Below, piece by piece: positions 34,723 through 44,741 of a stretch of DNA of 64,000 nucleotides (position 1 is its first letter; the number at the start of each line of letters is the position of its first letter). The DNA is taken from positions 1 to 64,000 of the forward strand of contig NZ_JASE01000001.1 of NCBI RefSeq assembly GCF_000622325.1. The letters are read 5' to 3'. The stretch comes from Sulfitobacter geojensis. GTDB taxonomy: Bacteria > Pseudomonadota > Alphaproteobacteria > Rhodobacterales > Rhodobacteraceae. The position numbers and the translations under genes were made by a program. The notes under the pieces are model-generated. The model saw nothing but the letters and a program-made list of their open reading frames with translations. It searched no databases and was not told the origin of the DNA.

Positions 34723-35763
34723 ATGGCGCAAGTATCACTTAATAATATCCGCAAAGTTTACCCGAACGGGTATGAGGCTGTCGTCCCGACAAGCTTTGAC
34801 ATTTCAGATGGTGAATTCGTCGTGCTGGTCGGCCCTTCAGGCTGCGGCAAGTCGACATTGCTGCGCATGGTTGCGGGGCTAGAGGACATTTCCGAAGGCG
34901 CATTGTCGATCGGGGATCGCAACGTGAACCATGTCGACCCAGCTGACCGAGACATCGCGATGGTGTTTCAAAATTACGCGCTTTACCCACATATGACGGT
35001 GCGCAAGAATATTGGCTACGGGCTGAAAAACCGCAAAATCGCAGCGAGCGAGATTGAGGCAAAGGTGCAAGAAGCCGCCAAAATGTTGAACCTTACAGAC
35101 TATCTGGATCGAAAGCCCAGCCAGCTGAGCGGTGGGCAGCGTCAGCGCGTGGCGATGGGGCGTGCCGTTGTGCGCGACCCTGCGTTGTTCCTGTTTGATG
35201 AACCGCTGTCCAATCTGGATGCAAAGCTGCGTCACCAGATGCGGATCGAGATTAAGGCACTGCAACGCCGTCTTGGGGTCACATCAATTTATGTGACGCA
35301 CGATCAGGTCGAAGCGATGACAATGGCCGACCGCATTATAGTGCTGAATGAAGGCCGCATAGAACAAATCGGCACACCTGCCGAAATCTACCACCGCCCC
35401 GCATCGACTTTTGTGGCGAGCTTTATGGGCGCTCCACCGATGAACCTGCTCAATGCAAATTGTTCAGGTGGGAAGGTGTTCGTTGGCGGCAATATAGAGG
35501 TGGCTGCGGGCAATGCAGATGGACCCGTTGTCTTGGGTATTCGTCCCGAAGACATTGCAATTGGAGAGGCCTGCGATACCGCGTTTACAGTTGATATTGT
35601 CGAAGAACTTGGGGCGCATCGTCTTTTGCACGGCAAGCTGGACGGACAAGACCTAACCATCCATGTAGGAAAGGATACAGCCGTGTCCGCTGGCCCAATC
35701 AAGATGTCCATCGACCCAAGCGCAGTCGTTTTATTCGACGCTGAAACGGGAACGGCACTATGA
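34723..35763 (+). CDS. ugpC: sn-glycerol-3-phosphate-type ABC transporter ATP-binding protein UgpC
   Basis: 346 residues. Walker [17 protein letters not shown], signature [19 protein letters not shown], Walker [17 protein letters not shown], switch His in [17 protein letters not shown], and a C-terminal TOBE-like regulatory domain ([15 protein letters not shown]). It energises UgpAE. All catalytic residues are intact. Its stop overlaps the next start by four bases, which links the EEP-family enzyme to transport. Confidence 0.93.
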   Translation: MAQVSLNNIRKVYPNGYEAVVPTSFDISDGEFVVLVGPSGCGKSTLLRMVAGLEDISEGALSIGDRNVNHVDPADRDIAMVFQNYALYPHMTVRKNIGYGLKNRKIAASEIEAKVQEAAKMLNLTDYLDRKPSQLSGGQRQRVAMGRAVVRDPALFLFDEPLSNLDAKLRHQMRIEIKALQRRLGVTSIYVTHDQVEAMTMADRIIVLNEGRIEQIGTPAEIYHRPASTFVASFMGAPPMNLLNANCSGGKVFVGGNIEVAAGNADGPVVLGIRPEDIAIGEACDTAFTVDIVEELGAHRLLHGKLDGQDLTIHVGKDTAVSAGPIKMSIDPSAVVLFDAETGTAL

Positions 35764-36767
35764 TCACTACGCAAGTGTTTGAATTGCCACCGATCACGGA
35801 TGTAGATCGTCACAATATCCTCGCGGCGCCGCGCACAGCTGACGCGCACCGCGCACTACTCGCTGAGGTGCCCGCGATGAATGCGGTTCAGATCGGTGGA
35901 ACCGCGTCGCGCATCAAATTGCCGAACCAGTTCACTGTCGCGGCATGGAACGTGGAGCGCTGCCTGTTTCCCGAAGATACCGCGGCCCATCTTGCCCCTA
36001 GCGCCTGCGACATTGTGCTATTGTCCGAGGTCGACCATGGCATGGCCCGCACAGGCCAACGCCACACCACCGAAGTGATGGCCGCCCAGCTTGGCATGGC
36101 CTACGCTTTCGGGGTCGAGTTTCATGAGCTTGATTTAGGCGGGGCAACCGAACGTGCCTTCTGCAAGGATGATTTCAATGCGCTGGGTTGGCACGGCAAT
36201 GCGATCTTGTCGTCTGTGCCGTTCGAACGCACGGCCATGATCCGGCTGGATGATCACGGGCATTGGTTCGCCAGCGACATGGCAAATGTAGACACAGAGC
36301 AACCGCGACTTGGTGGTCGCATGGCTATTATTGCCATTGTTCCAACCGAAAGCGGGCCCCTGTGCGTTGTCTCGGCACATCTTGAAAGCAATGCAGATGC
36401 GGCGCATCGACATACACAAATGCGTGGTCTACTTGATGCAATTGATACCTTTGCGCCTGGCATTCCTGTCCTGATCGGGGGGGACTTGAACACTGGAAAT
36501 CAATTGGCCCCCAATTTTGACTGGCGCGATGAAACCTTGTTTTCATTCGCAGAGGACCGTGGCTATGCGTGGGATTTCACCGCGCCAGGAAACACCACCC
36601 GTCCTAGTCTCATTACGCGCCATCCTGCTCGGGAAATGAAGCTTGACTGGTTTGCAGGTCGCGACTTGAAAAGTCTGGATTCCGGCGTCGTTGCGTCGAC
36701 TATGGGGGACGGAAAGCCATTATCGGATCACGATTATGTTTGGTGTAAAGCTGAATTTACTGAGTGA
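35760..36767 (+). CDS. endonuclease/exonuclease/phosphatase (EEP) family hydrolase
   Basis: 335 residues without a signal peptide, so cytosolic. The EEP core is clear: [23 protein letters not shown] (metal-binding Glu), [14 protein letters not shown] (His), [11 protein letters not shown] (Asp/Asn) and [13 protein letters not shown] (terminal Asp-His). All catalytic positions are present. In the classic ugp operon this place is held by UgpQ, a glycerophosphodiester phosphodiesterase of a different fold. An EEP enzyme translationally coupled to ugpC may hydrolyse the imported phosphodiester (inference). DNA cleavage is unlikely in this context. Confidence 0.85.
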   Translation: MITTQVFELPPITDVDRHNILAAPRTADAHRALLAEVPAMNAVQIGGTASRIKLPNQFTVAAWNVERCLFPEDTAAHLAPSACDIVLLSEVDHGMARTGQRHTTEVMAAQLGMAYAFGVEFHELDLGGATERAFCKDDFNALGWHGNAILSSVPFERTAMIRLDDHGHWFASDMANVDTEQPRLGGRMAIIAIVPTESGPLCVVSAHLESNADAAHRHTQMRGLLDAIDTFAPGIPVLIGGDLNTGNQLAPNFDWRDETLFSFAEDRGYAWDFTAPGNTTRPSLITRHPAREMKLDWFAGRDLKSLDSGVVASTMGDGKPLSDHDYVWCKAEFTE

Positions 36768-36770
36768 TAA

Positions 36771-37020
36771 GGCATTGCCAACTTGTTTGGGGTTACGTGG
36801 CTTTCTAAAAGTTTTCGATGAGCACTCCATCCATCATGCCCCGCCTGAAAGGTTACCGCTTCCCACGGGCGATCGTCGCCTATGCGGTTTGTGTCTATCA
36901 CCCCTTCACGCTCAGCACGGCTGATGTCGAGGACTTGCTCGCAGAACGGGGTGTGACGGTGACCCGGGAGACCGTCCGGAAATGGGTGAACCGCTTTGGT
37001 TGTCATCTCAATAAACGGCT
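36771..37020 (+). mobile_element. IS6-family transposase remnant, internally deleted
   Basis: A terminal-repeat-like GGCATTGCCAACTTG begins four bases after the EEP stop. The frame from 36818 reads YRFPRAIVAYAVCVYHPFTL, then DVEDLLAERGVTVTRETVRK and WVNRFG, an IS6 N-terminus different from the copy at 30232. At about 36995 the frame shifts to VVISINGCK, which corresponds to the catalytic DEVVI-x-ING-K region; the stretch between is deleted and the rest is missing. Inactive. Confidence 0.7.
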
Positions 37021-37226
37021 GCAAATACGTCGACACCTACGCCTTCGTGGATGGCAGGTTTGAGGTCCGTTCAAAGGGCCGCTCCCTGCCCTACAAAATC
37101 TTCGACATGGATCAACGCGTTACCTATGCCCAAGATCCGCGTACCGTTACGTGCTTCGCTAAAGAGCATGGCCTCACCGTTGGAAATACAGCGTCCCAGA
37201 AAGCATTAGGCCCCTCTGCGATATAG
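37021..37226 (+). mobile_element. fragment resembling an ISNCY-type transposase C-terminus
   Basis: Directly after the IS6 fragment the frame reads YVDTYAFVDGRFEVRSKG and RSLPYKIFDMDQRVTYAQ, similar to the C-terminal part of ISNCY-family transposases as I know them. It then loses similarity and stops at 37226. The join in the same frame suggests deletion between two elements. Low-copy debris with no function expected. Confidence 0.5.
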
Positions 37227-37436
37227 ACCGCTACAAAAGCCGCTACCCACAAGTTTGCCGCACACAAAAAGGCCCTTCATGGGGTCATTGACCTTATTTC
37301 ATTCTTTGAAACGTGACCCGTGAAGAAACATGTTCCTATCAAATGGCCGCGGCCGTGACGATGGACCTCTCTCTGCGACGCCCATTGAAGCGTGCGTCAC
37401 GCGCGTTACCTACTGCTCGAATGAATGGAGAAAACA

Positions 37437-38189
37437 ATGAAAAAAATATTGGCAACCGCAGCACTTGCCCTGTCGACTACTTTCAGCGCGGCGCACTCCG
37501 AAACACTGAACGTTGGCATGTCGGGCGGCTATTTTCCCTTCACGTTTGTTAAACTCGACAAGCTCCAAGGTTTCGAAGTCGACTTCATCAACGCCATCGC
37601 GGCAGAAACGGGTGACGAGGTGAACTTTGTCACGATGTCCTTCTCCGGACTTGTCGGGGCACTTGAGACGGGTCGGATTGATACCATCGCCAACCAAATT
37701 ACCATCACGCCAGAGCGGGAAACAAAGTTTGCCTTCTCGCAACCTTACGTCTTTGATGGTGCGCAAGTTGTGGTCAAAAAAGGCAACGAAGAAACAATTG
37801 CACGCGTTGAGGACCTTAGCGGCAAGACTGTCGCCGTTAACTTGGGGTCGAATTTCGAGGAATTGTTGAATGAACTTCCAAACGCGGAAGAAATCGACAT
37901 CCGCACTTATGAGAGCAACATCGCCCAAGACACAGCCCTTGGTCGCGTAGATGCATTTGTCATGGATCGTGTGTCTTCTGCCCAGTTGATTGCCGAAAGC
38001 CCCCTGCCCTTAGCATTCGCCGGCAAACCCTTCAGTGAAATCCGCAATGCGCTGCCGTTCCGCACCGACGAAAAAGGGACTGAGTTGCGCGATCGGTTTG
38101 ATGCCGCCATTACCACGCTGAAAGCAAACGGCACATTGACCGAAATATCTGAAAAGTGGTTCGGAACTGATATTTCGGCCGTGGAGTAA
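37437..38189 (+). CDS. polar amino acid ABC transporter substrate-binding protein
   Basis: Start at 37437 because GGAG lies seven bases upstream; an ATG four codons earlier overlaps that site. 250 residues with a signal peptide (ILATAALALSTTFSAAHSE). The mature part has LNVGMSGGYFPFTFVKLDKL and GLVGALETGRIDTIANQITI, typical of cluster-3 binding proteins (GlnH/HisJ group). It captures an amino acid in the periplasm. It starts a three-gene operon with permease and ATPase and follows IS debris, which may have brought or altered its promoter. Confidence 0.92.
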   Translation: MKKILATAALALSTTFSAAHSETLNVGMSGGYFPFTFVKLDKLQGFEVDFINAIAAETGDEVNFVTMSFSGLVGALETGRIDTIANQITITPERETKFAFSQPYVFDGAQVVVKKGNEETIARVEDLSGKTVAVNLGSNFEELLNELPNAEEIDIRTYESNIAQDTALGRVDAFVMDRVSSAQLIAESPLPLAFAGKPFSEIRNALPFRTDEKGTELRDRFDAAITTLKANGTLTEISEKWFGTDISAVE

Positions 38190-38193
38190 TTAA

Positions 38194-38868
38194 ATGCGCG
38201 CACTCGACTTCGACTACATGTGGGACTTGGTACCTGTACTGTTGGGGTATGTTCCCCTGACGCTGTTCATGGCGTTGGTCGGTATGTTTTTCGCTCTCAT
38301 ACTGGCCTCCGTCATGGCGGTTGAACGGGTATTCCGCATTCCAGTGCTCGATGTCTTTGTGCGCCTTTTTATCAGTTTCTTTCGGGGCACCCCGTTGCTG
38401 GTGCAACTCTTCTTGTTCTACTACGGCCTACCGCAGGTTTTGGCGTTCTTGACCACAATTGACGGCGTCACCGCCACCATCATGGGTCTTACCTTACATT
38501 TCTCGGCCTATATGGCCGAGAGCATTCGCGCGGCGATCTTGGGTGTTGACCGCAGCCAGTGGGAGGCCTCGCAAGCAGTTGGCATGACCCAAACACAGAT
38601 GATGGTTCACATAATCCTGCCCCAGGCTGCCCGCGTAGCAGCGCCGACCTTGGTTAATTATTTTATCGATATGATCAAAGGAACATCGCTGGCGTTCACT
38701 CTGGGTGTCACCGAGCTTATGGGTGCCACCCAGAAAGAGGCGGCGGGCAGTTTTCTCTATTTTGAGGCCTTTCTTGTTGTCGCTGCGATCTACTGGATCA
38801 TGGTCGAATCCCTGTCCTTTGCGCAACGGCACTTGGAAACCTATCTTAACAAGGCGTATGCAAGATGA
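38194..38868 (+). CDS. polar amino acid ABC transporter permease
   Basis: 224 residues with about five hydrophobic segments. FVRLFISFFRGTPLLVQLFLF is the family signature (FRGTPLLVQ), and the EAA loop is VDRSQWEASQAVGMTQTQMM followed by IILPQAARVAAPTLV. With no second permease gene it probably works as a homodimer in the inner membrane. It starts four bases after the binding protein stop and overlaps the ATPase gene by four bases. Confidence 0.93.
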   Translation: MRALDFDYMWDLVPVLLGYVPLTLFMALVGMFFALILASVMAVERVFRIPVLDVFVRLFISFFRGTPLLVQLFLFYYGLPQVLAFLTTIDGVTATIMGLTLHFSAYMAESIRAAILGVDRSQWEASQAVGMTQTQMMVHIILPQAARVAAPTLVNYFIDMIKGTSLAFTLGVTELMGATQKEAAGSFLYFEAFLVVAAIYWIMVESLSFAQRHLETYLNKAYAR

Positions 38869-39629
38869 CTTCAAAGGCCGCAATTTCCATCGAAGGATTG
38901 AACAAATCCTTTGGTAATACATCCGTTCTAACGAACATCTCGCTGGACATCGCGCCCGGCGAAAGGGTGGTTGTCATCGGGCCATCTGGTACTGGGAAAT
39001 CTACTCTGCTCAGATGTTTGAACTATCTGGACCGACCAGACAGTGGGGCCATCCGGGTTGGCGATCTGACCGTCGACCCCGCAAACGCATCGCGCTCCGA
39101 CATTTTGGCACTGCGGCGCAGAACGGCATTTGTGTTTCAGAACTACGCACTCTTTGCCAATAAAACCGCACGCGAAAATATCACCCAAGCGTTGATCACC
39201 GTGAAAGGCCAATCCAAGGCCGACGCTGTGACGCGTGCCAATGAGACGCTGCGCGAAACGGGGCTCATCGACAAGGCAGATTCTTACCCAGCCGCCCTTT
39301 CAGGTGGCCAACAACAGCGCGTCGGCATAGGTCGTGCAATGGCGCTAGACGCCGATCTGATGTTGTTCGATGAACCGACATCAGCACTTGATCCTGAATG
39401 GGTCGGCGAAGTGCTGGACCTGATGCGGCGTGTCGCCGAAAAACGACAAACGATGTTAATCGTCACGCATGAAATGCAATTCGCCCGGGAAATTGCGGAT
39501 CGGATCATTTTCATGTCAGATGGACAGATTGTCGAACAAGGGCCACCTCACGAGCTGCTTGAAAACCCACAGGATTCCCGCACAAGGGCCTTTCTGCGGC
39601 GTGTTGCGAAGGTCGATTCAGACGCCTAA
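38865..39629 (+). CDS. polar amino acid ABC transporter ATP-binding protein
   Basis: 254 residues. Walker A GPSGTGKSTLLRCLNYL, signature LSGGQQQRVGIGRAMALDA, Walker B LMLFDEPTSALDPEWVGE, switch His in LIVTHEMQFAREIAD. All catalytic residues are intact. It is the GlnQ/HisP-type ATPase for the transporter and the last gene of its operon. It converges on the RND efflux operon. Confidence 0.93.
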   Translation: MTSKAAISIEGLNKSFGNTSVLTNISLDIAPGERVVVIGPSGTGKSTLLRCLNYLDRPDSGAIRVGDLTVDPANASRSDILALRRRTAFVFQNYALFANKTARENITQALITVKGQSKADAVTRANETLRETGLIDKADSYPAALSGGQQQRVGIGRAMALDADLMLFDEPTSALDPEWVGEVLDLMRRVAEKRQTMLIVTHEMQFAREIADRIIFMSDGQIVEQGPPHELLENPQDSRTRAFLRRVAKVDSDA

Positions 39630-39931
39630 CCAATGATCTGGTTTGCAAAAACGACCTGTTCCGCAGGATCGAATAAACCATGAGATAGAAAATCATGGCT
39701 TTTGTCATGTTAACTCGACCGGTCTTCGGATTGTCGTGCCGATTTCCTATCAAGCGACGTTGCCCGCGATTTTACACGCCTCGAATGCTTCCAGTCGGTA
39801 TTAACAGATAACAAGTGCTGCGCGGCGGCGGGCTGGGACGAAGAAGAAATTGCGGGTCGCGGAATACCTTGCGATTACGCTGATGTCGGCACACCGACAA
39901 CCAACGCCGAGTTTACGTAACAACACCCATC
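39630..39931. other. intergenic region between convergent operons
   Basis: 302 bases between the amino acid transporter and the efflux operon. A plus-strand frame without a start codon runs from about 39704 to 39919 (GWDEEEIAGRGIPCDYADV near its end); it may be a gene remnant, but I do not recognise it. TGTCGG/CCGACA (39884-39899) forms a 6-bp hairpin that could serve as a weak terminator. Confidence 0.4.
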
Positions 39932-42900
39932 CTATGCATCTTTGCTGCGGTTAGCCGAAGCCGCCATTCCTGCATTATTTGGTGTTCTTTGGGACAGGCG
40001 CTCTGCACTGCGCTTGAAGAAGATATAATACAGCACAGGTGCCGCGATCAGGGTGAGGACCGAGGCAAAAGCCAAGCCTCCCATGATCGTCGCAGCCATC
40101 GACTGAAAGAAGGCATCGGACAACAAAGGCAACATGCCGAGGATCGTCGTTGCCGCAGCCAGAAACACCGGACGAAGACGCGAGGTTGAGGCGCTGATGA
40201 TGGCCTCCTTCAGTGGCAGCGCCGGCTCGGCGGCGCGGGTCAGGTCGATTTCCTCGACCAGAACAATGCCGTTCTTGATCAACATGCCAGACAGCGACAA
40301 CAGCCCTAGAAGTGCAGTGAAAGTAAAGGGCAGCCCTGTCCCCAGCAGCGCCAAACTAACACCATTGATCGCCATCGGCACCAGCAGCCAGATAATGATC
40401 GGCTGACGCAGCGCATTGAACAGCAGCACCGAGATCAGTACCATGATGATCAGGCTGAACGGCAGTTGCGCGCCCAAAGCGGCCTGCGCTTCACCGGCGC
40501 TTTCCAGTTCGCCGCCCCATTCCATCGCATATCCATCCGGAATCTCCATCGCCTCGATCGTGGCCTGCACTTCAGCCTGCACCTGTGCGGCGGTGGCACC
40601 ACGGGGGATATCGGCACCGACGGTGATGACCTCGGCCCGGTCGCGGCGGTAAAGCAGCGTATCTTGCGGCGCAAAGGTGAAGCCGTCGATCACCTGCTCC
40701 ATCTGCACCAGCGTATTGCCGCTTTCGGAATAGATCATGTGGTCGGCCAGCGCCAAACCGCTGTCTTGCGGCGCGCGGATCACGATCGGGATCTGCCGGT
40801 CGCGTTCGCGGAAAGTGCCCCCGCTAATGCCTTCGGTAGCGAGCTTCAGCGTCTGGGTGATGTCCGTGCGCGAAATGCCCGCATCCTGCGCACGTTTCTC
40901 AGCATAAATCGGGCGCAGCACCAACTCACGCTCGCGCCAGTCCTGACGCGGAGAGATGATGTTGTCGGATGCGGCCTGCATCCGTGCCATCGCCTCATCT
41001 GCCAGATCACGCAGCACATTGGGATCACGACCTGCGAAACGCACCTCGATCGGCGCACCGCCGCCAGGCCCGAATGCAAGACGCTTGGCGCGGAACTCGC
41101 CTTCCGGCAGTGCGGTTTCGGCGAAGGTCTCAAGCGCCTGCATCTCGGCCTCGATCACCTCGAGCGTATCGACCCTGACAATCAGATGACCATAACTCGG
41201 GTTCGGGTCTTCGGCCTGATAGGTCAACATGAACCGCGCCGCACCCTGCCCTGCAAAGGCGGTGACGGCCTCCACATCGTCTCGCGCGACCAGCCAATCC
41301 TCTAGCACGGTCAGCGCTTCGGATGTCTGGTGGATCGAGGCACCCTGCGGCAACTTGTAGTGAACAAAATAGAGGGGCGTGTTGCTGTCAGGAAAGAACT
41401 GCTGCTTGATCTGGCCAAAAAGCGCATAGCACACGGCGGTGCCCGCGATCAGGGCTACGACCACCAACCAACGCAGTTTGAGCGCCGCGCGCAAGACTGC
41501 GGCATAGCCTCGAAAAATCGCACCGTCATAGCCGCCGCCTGCGCCCGCCGTGCCGCGTTTGAAAAAGTAGTGCCCAAGAAGCGGCGTCGCGGTGAGGGCC
41601 AGCAGCCATGACAGCAAGAGCGAGATGGCGATCACGGCAAAGAGTGAGAACAGGAACTCGCCCGTCGCATCGGGGCTGAGCCCGATCCCGGCAAAGGCCA
41701 TGATGCCGATGACGGTGGCACCCAAAAGCGGGATCTGCGTCTTGCTGGCAGCCTCGGTCGCCGCATCGCGCGCGCTTTGACCCTGCCGCATGGCGATTTG
41801 CATGCCTTCGGCCACGACAATGGCGTTGTCGACCAGCATCCCCATCGCGATGATCAACGCGCCCAGCGAGATACGTTCCATTTCGATCGCGCCAAGTGCC
41901 ATGAAAAACAACGTACCGACCACGGTCAACAGGAGCGTCGAGCCCACGACAATTGCCGCGCGCCAGCCCATAAAGACCGCCAGCACCGCCACCACGATGG
42001 CAACTGACATGGCAAGATTGACCAGAAAGGCGTTCGAGGCTTCCTCGACTACCGTGTGTTGGCGGTAGATCGACTGGATCTCGATCCCCAGCGGCAGGCT
42101 GCCGCGCAGTTGTGCCAGCTTGGCATCCACACGTTTGCCGACTTCGACGATGTTGTCGGTGGCAACGCCAGCCACGCCGAGGGTAAAGGCCTCTCTCCCG
42201 TTGTGGCGTACCATCAGCTCCGGATCGGCCTCGCGGGTACGGTAGATGTGGGTGACATCGGCCAAATTGATGATCTGTCCCCCCACCCCGACAGAGAGGG
42301 ACGCAATCTCGGAAACACTGTCGGATCCTTGCGGTCGTTGCACAAGGGTGCGCCCCCGGGGCGATTGGATCGCGCCGCCGTCGACCACTTCGTTGGCATT
42401 GGCCACCGCACCAATGATTGCGGCGGGCGGAATGCCGAGCGTGGTGCTTAGCGCGAGATCGGGTTCGACATAGATGACCTCGTTCGGCACGCCAGACAAT
42501 GCAACGTCCGCCACACCATCGACCGATAGCAACTCGCGTCTGAGATAGGTGCTCAGCTCATTGATCTCGGCATCAGAATAGTCAGTCGCGGTCACGGCAT
42601 AGTAAAGCCCGTAGACATCCCCAAACCCGTCATTGACGAAGGGCCGCGTGGCCCCCGTGGGCAGGGCCGATTCGGCAACCCGGTTGCGCAGTTTAGTCCA
42701 GATTTCCGGCAGTTGTTCACCATCAAAGGTGTCCTGCATATTGACGGTGATCCAGGACAGGCCGGGCTGGTTCATTGACGTGATGTCCTTGACCTCCGCC
42801 ATCTTCTGGATCTGCGATTCCAGCGGCTCAGTCACCTCCAGCGCCACTTCTGCCGCCGTGGCACCAGGGTATTCTGTAACGACCACGGCGGTCTTGATAG

Positions 42901-43021
42901 TAAAGGCCGGGTCTTCGAGACGGCCCAGCGTGGAAAAACCCCAGATACCGCCCAAGAGACAGATGAGCATGATGATCCAAGTGTAGACCGGGCGATTGAT
43001 GGAGAGGCGCGCGATGTCCAT
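39932..43021 (-). CDS. efflux RND transporter permease subunit
   Basis: Start at 43021, where MDIARLSINRPVYTW begins as in other RND pumps; the open frame to 43084 lies inside the adaptor gene. 1029 residues. The first porter loop has VVTEYPGATAAEVALEVTEP; transmembrane segment 4 has LIIAMGMLVDNAIVVAEGMQ with the proton-relay Asp; segment 10 has GMLIKNGIVLVEEIDL with the relay Lys. It exports drugs or other amphiphiles across the envelope with the adaptor encoded upstream. No TolC-like gene is in the operon. Substrate unknown. Confidence 0.94.
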   Translation of the reverse strand: MDIARLSINRPVYTWIIMLICLLGGIWGFSTLGRLEDPAFTIKTAVVVTEYPGATAAEVALEVTEPLESQIQKMAEVKDITSMNQPGLSWITVNMQDTFDGEQLPEIWTKLRNRVAESALPTGATRPFVNDGFGDVYGLYYAVTATDYSDAEINELSTYLRRELLSVDGVADVALSGVPNEVIYVEPDLALSTTLGIPPAAIIGAVANANEVVDGGAIQSPRGRTLVQRPQGSDSVSEIASLSVGVGGQIINLADVTHIYRTREADPELMVRHNGREAFTLGVAGVATDNIVEVGKRVDAKLAQLRGSLPLGIEIQSIYRQHTVVEEASNAFLVNLAMSVAIVVAVLAVFMGWRAAIVVGSTLLLTVVGTLFFMALGAIEMERISLGALIIAMGMLVDNAIVVAEGMQIAMRQGQSARDAATEAASKTQIPLLGATVIGIMAFAGIGLSPDATGEFLFSLFAVIAISLLLSWLLALTATPLLGHYFFKRGTAGAGGGYDGAIFRGYAAVLRAALKLRWLVVVALIAGTAVCYALFGQIKQQFFPDSNTPLYFVHYKLPQGASIHQTSEALTVLEDWLVARDDVEAVTAFAGQGAARFMLTYQAEDPNPSYGHLIVRVDTLEVIEAEMQALETFAETALPEGEFRAKRLAFGPGGGAPIEVRFAGRDPNVLRDLADEAMARMQAASDNIISPRQDWRERELVLRPIYAEKRAQDAGISRTDITQTLKLATEGISGGTFRERDRQIPIVIRAPQDSGLALADHMIYSESGNTLVQMEQVIDGFTFAPQDTLLYRRDRAEVITVGADIPRGATAAQVQAEVQATIEAMEIPDGYAMEWGGELESAGEAQAALGAQLPFSLIIMVLISVLLFNALRQPIIIWLLVPMAINGVSLALLGTGLPFTFTALLGLLSLSGMLIKNGIVLVEEIDLTRAAEPALPLKEAIISASTSRLRPVFLAAATTILGMLPLLSDAFFQSMAATIMGGLAFASVLTLIAAPVLYYIFFKRSAERLSQRTPNNAGMAASANRSKDA

Positions 43022-43025
43022 GCGA

Positions 43026-44108
43026 TCAGTTCCCGAAACCGGTGAAGCGGCGCACGTCGGTGCCGTCTTCAAGCTGGTTTGCACCGCTCACTACAATCTC
43101 CTGTCCCTCGGACAGCCCCTCTTTGACTACAACCTTGCCGCGGTCGGTCGGGATGATTTCGACCGGTGTGCGGATCACTTTGCCCTGCCCCGCCCCCGTG
43201 GGCTCAAAGACCATCACGTAGGTCTGGTTGTCATTGCCGATGGCAATCGCCGAATTGGGCACCTCGATACTTTGCCCGCCCAGTTGGAGTATCGCGCTGA
43301 CCTCGACCGAGGCACCCGGCAGCGGCACGAATTCCTGAGGCAAGTCACTGCCAAGCGTAATGGTGTAGGTCTGGCCAATCTCGGCAGTTTCGGCGTTGTA
43401 TTCGCGGATCTGCATCGGGTAACTTTGCGTGCTGGCGGGGAAACTGGCGACGAAGGTCACATCGGGATCACGTCCGGCGCGCTGAAACAGGGTCTCGGGC
43501 ACGTCGATCTCGACCCGCAGTTCGGACATGTCATGCAAACGCACCACCGGCGTACCGGCACTGACGGTCGAAAAATTCGGCATCATACGCGCCGCGACAA
43601 TGGCATCGAAAGGCGCGTGCAGCGCCGCATGATCGAGGTCGCGCTTTGCATTGCGCACCGCGATATCGTTCAGGGTAACCGCTGTGCGGGCGTCTTCGAG
43701 ATTGGCTTCGGCAACCGACGTTCCCGCCAGTTGTTCATAGCGCGACACCGTGCGCTCGGCCTGCGCCCGATTGGCTTGTGCCTGTTCTAATGCCAGCTCG
43801 AAAGGCTCCATATCCATCTGCGCCACGACACTGCCCCTTGCTACAGAAGCCCCCTCTTCCACCGGGAATTGAACGATCTGCCCGCCAACCTGAAAGGCCA
43901 GATTTACGGTTTCCCGGGCGACGACCTTGCCGAAGAAAACCCTCCGCAACTCGGCGTCGCTTAGGTTCACGGGGGCCAATTTGACGACCGGCGGCATCGC
44001 GGTCTCATCCGCCGCTGCAAGACTTGGTCCGGTCAGCGAGACGGCAAGGGCCAGAGCCGGACCGAGAAGGCGCAGTGGCATTGCAGTGTGGTTAAGTCCT
44101 GTGGCCAT
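43026..44108 (-). CDS. efflux RND transporter periplasmic adaptor subunit
   Basis: Start set at 44108: AAAGGA lies nine bases upstream, whereas the ATG at 44117 touches that site. 360 residues with a signal-like hydrophobic N-terminus (LLGPALALAVSLTGPSLAAA). The barrel-sandwich halves are VNLAFQVGGQIVQFPVEEGA and LHAPFDAIVAARMMPNFSTV, separated by a short helical hairpin. It links the inner-membrane RND pump to an outer-membrane channel. Its end precedes the pump start by four bases and its beginning overlaps the end of tetR by 17 bases. Confidence 0.92.
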   Translation of the reverse strand: MATGLNHTAMPLRLLGPALALAVSLTGPSLAAADETAMPPVVKLAPVNLSDAELRRVFFGKVVARETVNLAFQVGGQIVQFPVEEGASVARGSVVAQMDMEPFELALEQAQANRAQAERTVSRYEQLAGTSVAEANLEDARTAVTLNDIAVRNAKRDLDHAALHAPFDAIVAARMMPNFSTVSAGTPVVRLHDMSELRVEIDVPETLFQRAGRDPDVTFVASFPASTQSYPMQIREYNAETAEIGQTYTITLGSDLPQEFVPLPGASVEVSAILQLGGQSIEVPNSAIAIGNDNQTYVMVFEPTGAGQGKVIRTPVEIIPTDRGKVVVKEGLSEGQEIVVSGANQLEDGTDVRRFTGFGN

Positions 44109-44703
44109 GATCTTCATTCCTTTGTGGTGAGCGGCCCGAAGCCTGCGGCAGGGCCGCGGTCAAGCATAGCTGGCGAAGTGTCTGGAGGTGTGTCAAAAGT
44201 TGCGCCCGGTCCTGCGTCTGCATTCCAGCACATTTGGCAGAGTATTGCAGGCAGGCCGACAAGGCACTGAGATCAAGACCGGCAGCGGCAAGCTGCGGTC
44301 GATACGGGCTCAACACCTCGGCGATGATGGAACGGAACCGCTCGGCCGATTGCGCCAGCGCTTCCTGACTTGTGGCATTGACCCCTTCGATAAAGTCCTG
44401 CGCATTTGGCGTAGTCTGGATCGTATCAAAGCCCCGCAGAACCATGCGGTCAAAGATCAGATCAAGCCGGTCGCCGATGTCCGGTGTCCGGTCCAGCTCG
44501 CTCCTGATCTCAGCGATCGCCAGGTCGGTATAGCGCCCGATCAGCCCGCGCAGCACATCATCCTTGTTGCGAAACCGATTATAGAGCGTCTGCCGCGAGA
44601 CCCCGGCTTCCTTGCAGAGGTCGACCATGCTGCTGCGCTGAACCCCGTAGCGGCTGAAGACATGCGTCGCCGCATCGAGAATCGTCGTCTCCAGTTCATT
44701 CAT
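44092..44703 (-). CDS. TetR family transcriptional regulator
   Basis: 203 residues. The N-terminal helix-turn-helix is TILDAATHVFSRYGVQRSSM, then LCKEAGVSRQTLYNRFRNKD with the recognition helix; the rest is a helical ligand domain. It is first in the efflux operon and probably represses it and itself through the palindrome 39 bases upstream of its start (44742-44762). GGAGGGCC precedes the ATG. The inducer is probably a pump substrate. Confidence 0.93.
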   Translation of the reverse strand: MNELETTILDAATHVFSRYGVQRSSMVDLCKEAGVSRQTLYNRFRNKDDVLRGLIGRYTDLAIAEIRSELDRTPDIGDRLDLIFDRMVLRGFDTIQTTPNAQDFIEGVNATSQEALAQSAERFRSIIAEVLSPYRPQLAAAGLDLSALSACLQYSAKCAGMQTQDRAQLLTHLQTLRQLCLTAALPQASGRSPQRNEDHGHRT

Positions 44704-44741
44704 GCGGCCCTCCTAAAACGGCGCTTTGGAGGGTGCTAATG

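Larger units (their letters stand above)
36768..37436. other. intergenic IS debris before the amino acid transporter
   Basis: This 669-base gap is filled by the two IS fragments (36771-37226). The remaining 37227-37436 holds a short open stretch ending ALHGVIDLISFFET at 37317, which I cannot assign, and the presumed promoter of the transporter operon. No intact gene is supported. Confidence 0.5.

Noticed and set aside
39704..39919. Small gene between the convergent operons
   Set aside because: The frame has no start codon or ribosome site and no motif I recognise; kept only as a possible remnant.
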